A stretch of 64,000 nt of DNA from Solirubrobacter phytolaccae. GTDB lineage: Bacteria; Actinomycetota; Thermoleophilia; Solirubrobacterales; Solirubrobacteraceae. Below are positions 18,120 through 26,897 of this stretch, in pieces. Location of the stretch: the NCBI RefSeq assembly GCF_027587195.1, contig NZ_JAPDDP010000008.1:1-64000 (forward strand), read 5' to 3'. The notes below the pieces were generated by a model. That model saw nothing but the letters and a program-made list of their open reading frames with translations. It ran no database searches and had not been told where the DNA came from. The position numbers were made by a program, and so were the translations under genes. Every line of letters starts with the position of its first letter. Within the stretch, counting starts at the first letter, position 1.

Positions 18120-19010
18120 GTGTTGGACGTCCCACCCGTGGTTCGCAACAAGGCGCTCGCCCTCGGCGCCGAAGACTGGCTCGCGGCGCTGCCCGCGCTG
18201 GTCGCCGAGCTCGCCGACCGCTGGTCGCTGACCCTCGGCCGCGTCTTCCCCGACGGCACCGAGGCGGTCGTGATTCAGGCCGGCCCCGAGGCCGTGCTCA
18301 AAGTGGGCCTGCCGACCGCCGAACGCGCCTCGGAGCTCACCGTCCTGCGCCTCGCGGACGGGCACGGCTGCGTCAAGCTCCTCGCCGCCGACGACGCCTC
18401 GGGTGCGATGCTGCTGGAGCGGCTCGGCCGCAGCCTGCACGAGGTGGGCCTGCCGATCGAGCGCCGGCACGCGATCCTCGTCGACACCGCGCGCCGCGTC
18501 TGGCGGCCCGCACCGGACGCCGGGCTGCCGACCGGGGCCGAGAAGGCGCGGACGCTCGCGGCCTTCATCCCGGCCACGTGGGAGCAGACGGGCCGCCCGT
18601 GCAGCGAGCGGGCGGTCGAGCACGCACTCGCCTGCGCGGCCCGGCGCGAGGCGGCCTACGACCCCGCGAAGGCCGTGCTCGTCCACGGCGACGTGCACGA
18701 GTGGAACGTGCTCGAGGCCGGCGACGGCGGCTGGAAGCTCGTCGACCCCGACGGCCTGCTGGCCGAGCCCGAGTACGACCTCGGCGTGCTCATGCGCGAG
18801 GACCCGGAGGACCTTATGGCGACCGGCGACCCGTTCGCCCGGGCCGACTCGCTCGCCGCCCGCACCGGCCTGGACGCCACCGCGATCTGGGAGTGGGGCG
18901 TCGCCGAGCGCGTCTCCACCGGCCTGCTCGCGACCCGCATCGAGCTGCAGCCCGTCGGCGCCCAGATGCTCGCCGCCGCGGACCGGATCGCGAAATTATG
19001 GAACCTTTGA
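18120..19010 (+). CDS. Aminoglycoside/hydroxyurea phosphotransferase-like protein
   Basis: 296-residue kinase-fold protein of the APH(6)/hydroxyurea resistance family. The catalytic loop is VLVHGDVHEWNVLEA and the metal-binding Asp is in LVDPDGLLAEPEYDLGVLMRE. N-lobe nucleotide-binding strands are visible around AVVIQAGPEAVLKVGLP. GTG at 18120 is preferred because AGGGTGGGG lies just upstream; GTG at 18111 would add three residues. In a soil actinobacterium this may phosphorylate a self-made or environmental antibiotic; resistance is not proven by sequence. Confidence 0.85.
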   Translation: MLDVPPVVRNKALALGAEDWLAALPALVAELADRWSLTLGRVFPDGTEAVVIQAGPEAVLKVGLPTAERASELTVLRLADGHGCVKLLAADDASGAMLLERLGRSLHEVGLPIERRHAILVDTARRVWRPAPDAGLPTGAEKARTLAAFIPATWEQTGRPCSERAVEHALACAARREAAYDPAKAVLVHGDVHEWNVLEAGDGGWKLVDPDGLLAEPEYDLGVLMREDPEDLMATGDPFARADSLAARTGLDATAIWEWGVAERVSTGLLATRIELQPVGAQMLAAADRIAKLWNL

Positions 19011-19055
19011 GACGAACTTGATCAAGCCTTCGGCTCCGGTGCCGATTGTGGGTGC

Positions 19056-19142
19056 ATGACCCAGATCGCCGCCGTTCTCATCCTGTCCGGTGCCAGCGCG
19101 TTCTTCGCGATGATGGCCTGGGCCGGGCAACATCACTCTTAG
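19056..19142 (+). CDS. Very small single-helix membrane peptide (28 residues)
   Basis: ATG 19056 to TAG 19142 encodes one hydrophobic segment (AAVLILSGASAFFAMMAWAG) ending in QHHS. GTGGGT lies just before the start as a weak ribosome site. It lies 40 bases upstream of the helicase gene. It may be a small membrane protein or chance; no homology can be judged here. Confidence 0.35.
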   Translation: MTQIAAVLILSGASAFFAMMAWAGQHHS

Positions 19143-19182
19143 TCTCCAAGCCACGTCGCGCCCGCTAGCGTAAGGGCACGAC

Positions 19183-20862
19183 GTGGCCGACGATGACGCA
19201 GCAATCACCTTTGCGGACCTAGCGCTCCGGGAGGAGCTGCTCACCGCCCTCACCCAGCTCGGCTACGAAGAGCCGACGCCGATCCAGCGCGAGGCGATCC
19301 CGCCCGTCGTGGAAGGGCGTGATCTGCTCGGGCAGGCCGCCACCGGCACCGGCAAGACCGCCGCCTTCGCGCTCCCGATCCTCCAGCGCCTGGACCGTGA
19401 CGCGTCCGAGCGGTCGCCCGCCGCGCTGGTGCTCGTGCCCACGCGCGAGCTCGCGATGCAGGTCTCCGAGGCGATGCACAAGTACGGGCGCGGGCTGCGC
19501 ACGCGCGTGCTGCCGGTCTACGGCGGCCAGCCGATCCGCATGCAGCTGCGCGCGCTCGAGCGCGGGGTGGACGTGGTGGTGGCGACGCCGGGTCGCGCCA
19601 TCGACCACCTCAACCGCGGGACGCTGCGCCTGGACAAGATCGAGACCGTCGTGCTCGACGAGGCCGACGAGATGCTCGACATGGGCTTCGCCGAGGACCT
19701 GGAGGCGCTGCTGGAGGCCGCGCCCGAGACGCGCCAGACCGTCCTCTTCTCGGCGACGATGCCACCGCGCCTGAACGGCATGGTCAAGCGCCACCTGCGT
19801 GAGCCGGTGACGATCGAGATCGGCCGCGCCGACGTCGAGAGCGAAGCCAAGCGCGTCCGTCAGACCGCGTACATCGTCCCGCGCGCGAGCAAGCCCGCCG
19901 CGCTCGGCCGCCTGCTCGACGTCGAGCAGCCGACGGCCGCGCTCGTCTTCTGCCGCACCCGCGACGAGGTCGACACGCTGACCGAGACGCTCAACGGCCG
20001 CGGCTACCGCGCCGAGGCGCTGCACGGCGGCATGTCCCAGCAGCAGCGCGACCGCGTGATGAACCGGCTGCGCTCCGGCAACGCCGACCTGCTGCTCGCC
20101 ACCGACGTCGCCGCCCGCGGCCTCGACATCGACCTGCTCACGCACGTCGTCAACTACGACGTGCCGGCCTCGCCCGAGGCCTACGTGCACCGGATCGGCC
20201 GCGTCGGCCGCGCCGGGCGTGAAGGCGTCGCGATCACGCTCGCCCAGCCGCGCGAGCACCGCATGCTGCGGACGATCGAGCACATCACCAAGCAGAAGAT
20301 CAAGATCGAGAAGATCCCGACGGTCGCCGACCTGCGCGCCCGTCGCCTGGAGCTCACCCGCGCGGGCCTCGAGGAGTCGCTGCTCGAGGACGGTGACCTG
20401 GACCACTTCCGCGTCGTCGTGGAGACGCTGGCCGAGTCCTACGACGTGATGGACGTCGCCGCGGCCGCGGTCAAGCTCGCCCACGAGGCGAGCGGTGGCC
20501 CGGCTCCCGACGAGGAGGAGATCCCGGACGTCCAGCCGGCGAGCGATCGCGGCGCGCCCCGGGGCCGCGACGACCGCACCAAGCGCCCCGCCGGCAAGCG
20601 CGAGAGCGCGGGCATGACCCGCATCTTCATCGGCGCCGGCCGCGTCGCCGGCATCCGCCCGAAGGACCTCGTCGGCGCGATCACCAACGAGGCCGGCCTC
20701 GTCGGCCGGGACATCGGCGGGATCGAGATCGGCGACCGCTTCTCGCTCGTCGAGGTGCCCGAGGGCTCCGTCGACGGCGTGATCACCGCGCTGCGCGGCA
20801 CGACCATCAAGGGCAAGAAGGCGACGATCCGCCGCGAGCGCTTCCAAAGTCCCAGGCGCTAA
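19183..20862 (+). CDS. deaD: DEAD-box ATP-dependent RNA helicase with DbpA-type RNA-binding domain
   Basis: 559-residue RNA helicase acting in ribosome assembly and RNA remodelling at low temperature. Motifs in order: PTPIQREA (Q), AATGTGKT (I), PTRELA (Ia), TPGR, LDEADEMLD (II), FSAT (III), ALVFCRTR (IV), ATDVAARGLDID (V), HRIGRVGRAGR (VI). A charged spacer follows, and the C-terminal TRIFIGAGRVAGIRPKDLVGAI region is the DbpA/CsdA RNA-binding fold. GTG start at 19183. It is followed by HIT and cold-shock genes in the same direction. Confidence 0.95.
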   Translation: MADDDAAITFADLALREELLTALTQLGYEEPTPIQREAIPPVVEGRDLLGQAATGTGKTAAFALPILQRLDRDASERSPAALVLVPTRELAMQVSEAMHKYGRGLRTRVLPVYGGQPIRMQLRALERGVDVVVATPGRAIDHLNRGTLRLDKIETVVLDEADEMLDMGFAEDLEALLEAAPETRQTVLFSATMPPRLNGMVKRHLREPVTIEIGRADVESEAKRVRQTAYIVPRASKPAALGRLLDVEQPTAALVFCRTRDEVDTLTETLNGRGYRAEALHGGMSQQQRDRVMNRLRSGNADLLLATDVAARGLDIDLLTHVVNYDVPASPEAYVHRIGRVGRAGREGVAITLAQPREHRMLRTIEHITKQKIKIEKIPTVADLRARRLELTRAGLEESLLEDGDLDHFRVVVETLAESYDVMDVAAAAVKLAHEASGGPAPDEEEIPDVQPASDRGAPRGRDDRTKRPAGKRESAGMTRIFIGAGRVAGIRPKDLVGAITNEAGLVGRDIGGIEIGDRFSLVEVPEGSVDGVITALRGTTIKGKKATIRRERFQSPRR

Positions 20863-20875
20863 ATAGGCTGGGGGG

Positions 20876-21289
20876 ATGGCTGCTGACCCCGATTGCCTGT
20901 TCTGCAAGATCGTCGCCGGTGACATCCCGTCGACGCGCGTCTACGAAGACGAGCGGACGATCGCCTTCATGGACATCAACCCCGGCACGCGCGGGCATCT
21001 GCTCGTGATCCCGCGCGAGCACGCGAAGGACCTGCTGGAGATCGACCCGGAGGATCTGGCCGCCTGCGCACGCACCGCGCAGGTGATGGCCCAGCGCGCG
21101 AAGGAAGCCCTGAATGCCGACGGGATCAACCTGATCAACAGCTGCGGGCAGAAGGCCTGGCAGACCGTCTTCCACTTCCACGTGCACGTGATCCCGCGCT
21201 ACGACGGCGACCCGCTGCGGCTTCCGTGGACGCCCGCTCCGGGCGACCGCGACGCGATCGCGCAAGCGGCAGAGCTCCTGAGCGCGTAG
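20876..21289 (+). CDS. HIT family nucleotide-binding hydrolase
   Basis: 137-residue histidine-triad protein, probably hydrolysing nucleoside phosphoramidates or dinucleotides. N-terminal CLFCKIVAGDIP is the family opening and the triad is FHFHVHVIPR. ATG at 20876 after GGCTGGGGGG, 13 bases behind the helicase stop, so probably co-transcribed with it. Confidence 0.94.
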   Translation: MAADPDCLFCKIVAGDIPSTRVYEDERTIAFMDINPGTRGHLLVIPREHAKDLLEIDPEDLAACARTAQVMAQRAKEALNADGINLINSCGQKAWQTVFHFHVHVIPRYDGDPLRLPWTPAPGDRDAIAQAAELLSA

Positions 21290-21321
21290 ACATCTCCACA
21301 CCCAGCAGGTGACGAACGCGG

Positions 21322-21349
21322 TTGCGCGCGCACTGCGCACATGTATAGC
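21322..21349 (+). promoter_or_regulatory. Candidate promoter for the cold-shock gene
   Basis: TTGCGC and TATAGC spaced by 16 bases lie about 90 bases upstream of the cold-shock start, leaving a long leader as is common for such genes. Sequence match only. Confidence 0.35.
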
Positions 21350-21436
21350 GTCTCCCACGTTGGGGCCGGACGCACCGACCGGTCGAAATAAGTGCGGCGT
21401 GGTTAGACGTCGAGCAGTAGTCAAGTGGGGTCATCT

Positions 21437-21640
21437 GTGGGCACCGGCACGGTCAAGTGGTTCTCGGACGAGAAGGGCTTCGGCTTCATCACGCCCGACG
21501 GGGGTGGGCGTGACCTCTTCGTCCATTTCTCCGGTATCACCGGCGACGGGTATCGATCGCTGAGCGAGGGCGCGAAGGTCACCTTCGAAGAAGAGAACGG
21601 GGACAAGGGCCCCAAGGCGATCAACGTTCAGAAGCTGTAG
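21437..21640 (+). CDS. Cold-shock domain protein
   Basis: 67-residue single-stranded nucleic-acid-binding protein: [20 protein letters not shown] carries RNP1 and DLFVHFSGI carries RNP2. GTG at 21437 gives the usual family length and has AGTGGGG upstream; GTG at 21425 would add four residues. It follows a helicase and HIT gene, a common RNA-maintenance grouping. Confidence 0.94.
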   Translation: MGTGTVKWFSDEKGFGFITPDGGGRDLFVHFSGITGDGYRSLSEGAKVTFEEENGDKGPKAINVQKL

Positions 21641-21672
21641 GTCGCCTGAGCGCGATGGAGAGAGCGATGGAC

Positions 21673-21695
21673 CCGGGGGGAACCGCATCCCCCGG
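21673..21695 (+). terminator. Hairpin downstream of the cold-shock gene
   Basis: CCGGGGG and CCCCCGG arms around GAACCGCAT lie 33 bases after the stop. No T-run follows, so it may be only a stabilising hairpin. Confidence 0.35.
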
Positions 21696-21722
21696 AGCCT
21701 CGTCGTGTTCAATGCGTGTGTG

Positions 21723-22406
21723 ATGGTCCATCGCACGCTCAAATTCGCCGCGGCGACCTCAGTCGCGGCGCTGGCCGTTGCGTCTGCGCCCGCCTCCGCG
21801 AAAGTCATCGAGGTCGGCCGCACGGACGCCGCGCCGGCGTGTCCGGCCGCCCCTTGCCTCGCGGTCTCGCGCACCACCGGCTACCAGATCAAAGTCGGCG
21901 ACGAGCGCAGCTCGTTCACCGTTCCCGAGGACGGGAAGATCGTTGCCTGGTCGATCAACCTCGGAAAGCCCACGGCCGAGCAGATCGCGTTCTTCGACAA
22001 GAACCTCGGCGGTCCGGCGTCCGCCCGGCTGACCGTCCTGCGCCTGGGCAAGACGCTCTACTCGCGCACCGTGACGCAGAGCCCGGTCCAGTTGCTGAAG
22101 CCCTACTTCGGTCAGACGGTGCAGTTCCCGCTGGGGCGCTCGCTCAACGTCAAGAAGGGTTATGTCATTGCACTGACAGTTCCGACCTGGGCTCCGGCGC
22201 TCACGCCGCTGCTCACGGACCACAGCTCGTGGCGCGCCTCGCGGGCCAAGGGCAAGTGCAACGACACCGGCATGCAGACCGCCCAGCAGTCGCTGAACAC
22301 GGTCACCCAGTACCGCTGCCTCTACAAGGCGCGCCTCACCTACAGCGCGACGCTCGTCACCCGCCCGGCGCCCACCCCGGCGGACCCGCCGAGCGACGGG
22401 ACGTAG
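21723..22406 (+). CDS. Secreted protein of unknown function
   Basis: 227-residue protein with a clear signal peptide (FAAATSVAALAVASAPASA) and a predicted beta-rich mature part containing four Cys (CPAAPC near the N-terminus, KCND and YRCLYK near the C-terminus). ATG 21723 was chosen because it places the signal peptide normally; a GTG at 21705 is in frame. It overlaps the convergent c-di-GMP enzyme gene by 50 bases. Family not recognised. Confidence 0.75.
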   Translation: MVHRTLKFAAATSVAALAVASAPASAKVIEVGRTDAAPACPAAPCLAVSRTTGYQIKVGDERSSFTVPEDGKIVAWSINLGKPTAEQIAFFDKNLGGPASARLTVLRLGKTLYSRTVTQSPVQLLKPYFGQTVQFPLGRSLNVKKGYVIALTVPTWAPALTPLLTDHSSWRASRAKGKCNDTGMQTAQQSLNTVTQYRCLYKARLTYSATLVTRPAPTPADPPSDGT

Positions 22407-24426
22407 GTTCCTTCGGGGGCGCGGCGGCGAGCTTCACACCCGCCGCGCGATCCGGGACCTGCGGCTTGTCGTGCCCGAGCAGGTCCAGCAGCGCGTCGAT
22501 GACGTCCGGGTCGTACTTGGAGCCCGCGCCGGCGCGCAGCTCGTAGACGGTCTGGGCGGGCGTCAGCGCGGGACGGTACGGCCGCTCGGTGGTCATCGCG
22601 ACGTAGGCGTGGCAGGCGAGGATCACGCGCGACCCGACCGGGATGCGCGCGCGCTCGAGCCCGTCGGGATAGCCCGTGCCGTTCCAGTGCTCGTGCTCGT
22701 GGCGGACGATCGGCGCGAGCGCCGCGAGCTCCTTCGTGCGGGCGAGGATCCGCTCGCCGACGATCGGGTGCTCGGACATGACCTCCCACTCCTCGCGGGT
22801 GAGCGGGCCGTCCTTCTCGAGCAGCTCCTCGGGCATGCCGAGCTTGCCGACGTCGTGCAGGAGCGCCGCGTGCGCGATCCGCTCCACGTGCCCTGAGTCC
22901 AGGCCGAGCATCATCGCGACGCCGCGCGCGAGCCGGACGAGCTCCTGCGTGTGCTCGTGCGTGTAGTTGTCGCGCTCCTCGATCGCCGCGGCCAGCGCCT
23001 GCACGGCGGCGGGCGAGCCCGAGCGCGACTGCAGCAGGGCGAGCTCGCGCTCCACCTCGGGGTTCGCGACCGCGACACGGCCCTTGCCGGTGCGCTTGGC
23101 GAGCATCAGCGCGCGGTCGGCCTGCTCGAGCAGCCCGTCCGAGTCCAGGCCGTCGTGCCAGGCGGCGACGCCGATCGAGCACTTGCCGCCGATCGCGTCG
23201 CGGCAGCGCTCGGCGACCTGCGCGGTCATCTCCTCGTCGGAGCCGGGGAGCAGCAGCACGAACTCGTCGCCGCCGTAGCGGGCGACCTGGTCGTACGGGC
23301 GCAGCTCGCCCTGCAGCGCGCGGGCGACGGTCCGCAGCAGCTCGTCGCCGGCGGCGTGGCCCTGGGTGTCGTTGACGCCCTTGAAGTCGTCGAGGTCGAG
23401 GATCACGGCGCCGAGCGGATGCCCGTCGCGGCGCGCGCGGGCGATCTCCTCGCGGATCCGCAGCTGCATCGCGCCGTGGTTGAGGACGCCGGTCAGCGCG
23501 TCCGTGCGGGCGACGTGCTGGACGTGCTCGAACGCCTCCGCGTTGCGGCAGGCGACGGTCGCGAGGCCCGCGATCGCCTCCAGCGTGCGCACGTCCTCGT
23601 CGTGCACGAAGCGCCGGCTCTTCCACGCCACCGACAGCGCGCCGCGCAGCTCGTCGTCCCAGTACATCGGGACCGAGACGGCGGTCATCAGCTCCGACCG
23701 CGCCGGGTGGTTGCGCATGCCGCCGAGCTGCTGGTAGTCCTGGGTGATGAACGGCTTGCCGGTCTCGAACACGCGGCCGGCCGCGCCCTCGCCGGGCTCG
23801 ACGCGCAGGCCGACCCAGCTGGCGGGCACGCGGTAGCCCGCGGTGGCGACGGCGTCACCGTGCTCGAGGTCGGCGAGGTAGACGCCGGACTCGTCTCCGT
23901 CGAGGGCGAGCGCGGCCTCGTCGACGAGCGTCTGCAGCACCTCCTGGAGGTCCAGCGACTGGCCCAGCGCGCGGGCTGCCCGCACCACGGCGCGGTCCTG
24001 GAGCGAGCCGGTGGCGCGGCGCTCCTCGGCCTCCAGGCGCGCGTACCCCGCGGCGGCCTGGTCGGCGAGCAGCTGCGCGTCGCGGACGTCCTCCTCGCTG
24101 ATCTCCCGGCGCTCGTCCCAGGCGATCAGCAACACGTCACGGATCTCGCCGTTCCAGGCGAGCGGCACGAACAGGGCGGAGGCGATGCCGTGCTGCTGCG
24201 CGCGGCCCGGGACGATCGCGTCGCTCGTCAGCGCGTCCGAGACGGCGAACGCGCGGCCGGTGCGCAGGACGGTGGCGGTGCCCGAGGGGCCCTCGTTGAA
24301 GCGCAGGTAGTCGTCGGCCTCGGTCGCCGGCCCGAACGCGCCGCGGTGGTCCTGGCTGATCGCCAGCAGGCGTGCGCGGTCGGCGCCGATCATGGTGCGC
24401 AGCGCACCTTCCAGGGCAGCGAACAA
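22357..24426 (-). CDS. GAF-GAF-GGDEF-HD-GYP c-di-GMP signalling protein
   Basis: Cyclic-di-GMP turnover enzyme, 689 residues from the TTG at 24426. Two GAF sensor domains (about 1-130 and 145-300), a GGDEF diguanylate cyclase with intact GGDEF at 385-389, and a HD-GYP phosphodiesterase with HDVGK at 524-528 and HEHEHWNGTGYPDGL at 576-590. Both synthesis and breakdown are therefore possible in one cytoplasmic protein. The open frame continues at least 30 codons upstream of 24426 without a standard start, so the true N-terminus may be longer. A c-di-GMP riboswitch is present at 56725-56806. Confidence 0.9.
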   Translation of the reverse strand: MFAALEGALRTMIGADRARLLAISQDHRGAFGPATEADDYLRFNEGPSGTATVLRTGRAFAVSDALTSDAIVPGRAQQHGIASALFVPLAWNGEIRDVLLIAWDERREISEEDVRDAQLLADQAAAGYARLEAEERRATGSLQDRAVVRAARALGQSLDLQEVLQTLVDEAALALDGDESGVYLADLEHGDAVATAGYRVPASWVGLRVEPGEGAAGRVFETGKPFITQDYQQLGGMRNHPARSELMTAVSVPMYWDDELRGALSVAWKSRRFVHDEDVRTLEAIAGLATVACRNAEAFEHVQHVARTDALTGVLNHGAMQLRIREEIARARRDGHPLGAVILDLDDFKGVNDTQGHAAGDELLRTVARALQGELRPYDQVARYGGDEFVLLLPGSDEEMTAQVAERCRDAIGGKCSIGVAAWHDGLDSDGLLEQADRALMLAKRTGKGRVAVANPEVERELALLQSRSGSPAAVQALAAAIEERDNYTHEHTQELVRLARGVAMMLGLDSGHVERIAHAALLHDVGKLGMPEELLEKDGPLTREEWEVMSEHPIVGERILARTKELAALAPIVRHEHEHWNGTGYPDGLERARIPVGSRVILACHAYVAMTTERPYRPALTPAQTVYELRAGAGSKYDPDVIDALLDLLGHDKPQVPDRAAGVKLAAAPPKEPTSRRSAGPPGWAPGG

Positions 24427-24603
24427 CGGACCCGGGTTGGTGGCCGAGGCGGCGTGGTGGGCGACCAGACTGAGCGGGCAGCCGGCGCCGGCGCTGGTGT
24501 CCGTCGCAATGCGCAGTGGAATGCCTCTTCTACACCGAAGTAATCGGTCGACCTGACTCGGACTTGACCCGCGTCCTACCCGCCTTGCGGCGCTCGGAGA
24601 CGC

Positions 24604-24993
24604 CTAGCAGGCGCCGGGGTTCTCGGCGCAGTAGTCCTCGAGGCCGTCGGGCGGCGTGCCCGTCTCCGGCGTCGTGTTCGTGGGCGGGGCCTCCTCGGTC
24701 GGGGGCGCCTCGGTGCCGCCCTCGGTCGTCCCGGTGGCGCCGGTCGCCTCCTCGCCGGTTCCGGCTTCGGGCGTCGGCGTCTCCTCCGCATCGGCGTCCG
24801 GGGTCTCGGTCGCGTCCGGATCGACGGTCGGCGTCGGCGTGGCGGCCGACGAGAAGCCGGCGCCGCTGCCGGGGACCTTCAGCTCGGGCGGGCCTCCGGG
24901 CACTTCGCGGTAGGCGACGCTGCTTCCGCCGCAGCCGGCGGCGATGAGTGCGAGCGCAGTGATTGACGCGGCGAGCCGCGGCGCGAGGCGCAT
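24604..24993 (-). CDS. Putative lipoprotein, Thr/Pro/Glu-rich
   Basis: 129-residue protein with a lipoprotein signal (ALALIAAGCGG, lipid Cys21) and a low-complexity Pro/Thr/Glu mature region ending with a two-Cys tail (DYCAENPGAC). Start ATG 24993 is fixed by AGGAGG 7 bases upstream. Probably an extended surface-anchored spacer protein; function unknown. Confidence 0.75.
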   Translation of the reverse strand: MRLAPRLAASITALALIAAGCGGSSVAYREVPGGPPELKVPGSGAGFSSAATPTPTVDPDATETPDADAEETPTPEAGTGEEATGATGTTEGGTEAPPTEEAPPTNTTPETGTPPDGLEDYCAENPGAC

Positions 24994-25007
24994 ACGGCGA
25001 CCTCCTC

Positions 25008-25277
25008 TCAGCTGGGCAGCGCGGCCATGCGGCGGCCGCACGTGGGGCAGTCGTTCAGATCCTTCTGGGCGGGCTGATCGCACCAGTTGCAGAAGCGAAG
25101 TGTCTCCACGGCCCATGGCAGGCTGGACTTCGACGGCGGCAGCGGGAGCACCTTCCCGACGACCTCGAGCTCCTCGCCCGTCTCGTCGTCCGTGTAGACC
25201 TTGCCGAACTCTGCCGGGACAAGGAGCTCACGGCCCGTGGACGGCGCGCGGAGACGATAAAGCTGGCCCTCTGACAT
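25008..25277 (-). CDS. Small zinc-ribbon protein
   Basis: 89-residue protein with a C-terminal CNWC-x(n)-CPTC pair (residues about 63-81) that should bind one zinc ion, behind an N-terminal beta domain. ATG at 25277. It lies 14 bases upstream of the lipoprotein gene on the same strand, suggesting co-transcription. Function unknown. Confidence 0.75.
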   Translation of the reverse strand: MSEGQLYRLRAPSTGRELLVPAEFGKVYTDDETGEELEVVGKVLPLPPSKSSLPWAVETLRFCNWCDQPAQKDLNDCPTCGRRMAALPS

Positions 25278-25331
25278 CGAGCGTGAGCGTAGCAGCGGTG
25301 TCGGCGGTCACGCCGCGTAGCCTGGTGGTCA

Positions 25332-26897
25332 GTGCGCGTTCTCATCTTCCACGGCTACCTGCTCCACGGGACCGGGTCCAACGTCTACAACGCGGAGCTC
25401 GGGGCGGCGCTCGTGCGGGGTGGGCACGAGCTGCACCTGCTGAGCCAGGAGCGCGATCCGTTCTCGCTGCCGTGGGTGGACGCCGCGGGGGACTGGGACG
25501 CCGGCGCCCTGCGGGTGCGGGTGCGGGAGCGCGAGGGCGTGGCGGCGGTGCGGGCCACGGTCTACCGGCCGGACATCGGCGGCGTGCTGCCGCTGTACGT
25601 CGCCGACCGCTACGAGGGCTTCGACGCGAAGCCGTTCCCGCAGCTGAGCGACGCGGAGCTCGACCACTACATCGCGAGCAACGTGGCCGCGGTGCGTGAG
25701 GTGGTCGAGCGTGCGCGGCCGGACGTCGCGCTCGCGAACCACCTGGTGATGGCGCCGCTGATCTTCGCGCGCGCGCTCGAGGACGTCCCGTACGCGATCA
25801 AGGTCCACGGCTCCGACCTCGAGTACGTCGTCAAGCCGCACCCGCGCTTCCGGCCGCACGCCGTCGAGGGCGCGGCACGGGCCAAGGCCTTCCTCGTCGG
25901 CTCCCGCCACACCGGGCAGACGCTGTGGGACGAGCTGGACGATCCTTCCGTGCCGCCACGCACCAAGCTGGGTCCGCCCGGCGTGGACGTGGAGCGCTTC
26001 ACGCCGCGCGCGGTGGATCTCGGCGTGCTGCGGGAGCGGCTGGCGGCGATCGCGCCGGCCGCGGCGACGGGCTCGTCCTTCGACCGCGACACCGGCGAGG
26101 CGGTCGCGGCGCTGGACGCCGTGGAGCCGGGGGACCGGTTGATCGTCTTCGTCGGCAAGCTGATCGCGTCCAAGGGCGCGGAGCTGCTGCTGGCGGCGTT
26201 CCCGCTCGTGCTGGCGCGTGAGCCGCGGGCGCGGCTGCTGGTGGTCGGGTTCGGCGCGTTCCGCGAGCGCCTGGAGGCGTTCGTCGACGAGCTGGCGTCC
26301 GGCACCGTGCGCGAGGTGCGCGGGGAGGACGGGCGTGAGCTGCCGGAGCTGGCGGCGTTCCTCGCCGCGCTCGACGAGTCTGCCGCGTCGGCCGGCCCCG
26401 CCGGCGCCGGCCGGCCGACGTCGCTCCCGCTCAGCGCGGCCGCGTACTTTGAAGCGGCCGCCGCGGCGGCCGGGCGCGTCGGCTTCGCGGGGCGCCTCGA
26501 TCACGACGAGGTCGCGGACCTGCTGCCCGCCTGCGAGGCGATGGCGGTCACGTCGACGTTCCCGGAGGCGTTCGGGATGGTCGCGGCCGAGGCGGCGGCC
26601 TGCGGGGCGCTGCCCGTGGTGGCGAACCACTCCGGGCTGGGCGAGGTCGCGCGGACGCTCCGCGGCGCCGTGCCCGAGGAGGCGCGCGGCTGGCTGTCGT
26701 TCGAGCTGGGCGACTCGTCCGTGGTGGAGCTCGCGGATGCGCTCAGCGGCTGGCTGGCGGCGCCCGACGACCTGCGCGAGCGCACGCGCGCGGCGATCGT
26801 CGAGACGACCCGAGCCCGCTACTCGTGGGAGGGCGTGGCCCGGACGGTCATCGCCGCGGGGCGTGGGGAGCTCGACGGTCTGCCCGATCCGCTCTGA
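25332..26897 (+). CDS. Glycosyltransferase family 4 protein
   Basis: 521-residue GT-B glycosyltransferase. N-terminal Rossmann domain with HGYLLHGTGSNVYNAELGAALVRGGH; the C-terminal nucleotide-sugar domain has LIVFVGKLIASKGAELLL and the E-x7-E motif in FPEAFGMVAAEAAACG. An insertion with Ala-rich stretches at about residues 335-390 makes it longer than usual (about 400). GTG at 25332. No membrane segments; likely a cytoplasmic or peripheral enzyme for glycolipid or polysaccharide synthesis. It overlaps the convergent MFS gene by 50 bases. Confidence 0.87.
   Translation: MRVLIFHGYLLHGTGSNVYNAELGAALVRGGHELHLLSQERDPFSLPWVDAAGDWDAGALRVRVREREGVAAVRATVYRPDIGGVLPLYVADRYEGFDAKPFPQLSDAELDHYIASNVAAVREVVERARPDVALANHLVMAPLIFARALEDVPYAIKVHGSDLEYVVKPHPRFRPHAVEGAARAKAFLVGSRHTGQTLWDELDDPSVPPRTKLGPPGVDVERFTPRAVDLGVLRERLAAIAPAAATGSSFDRDTGEAVAALDAVEPGDRLIVFVGKLIASKGAELLLAAFPLVLAREPRARLLVVGFGAFRERLEAFVDELASGTVREVRGEDGRELPELAAFLAALDESAASAGPAGAGRPTSLPLSAAAYFEAAAAAAGRVGFAGRLDHDEVADLLPACEAMAVTSTFPEAFGMVAAEAAACGALPVVANHSGLGEVARTLRGAVPEEARGWLSFELGDSSVVELADALSGWLAAPDDLRERTRAAIVETTRARYSWEGVARTVIAAGRGELDGLPDPL

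Noticed and set aside
18120-19010. Streptomycin resistance gene (named allele)
   Set aside because: Only the kinase family can be recognised; a specific drug or gene name is not supported.
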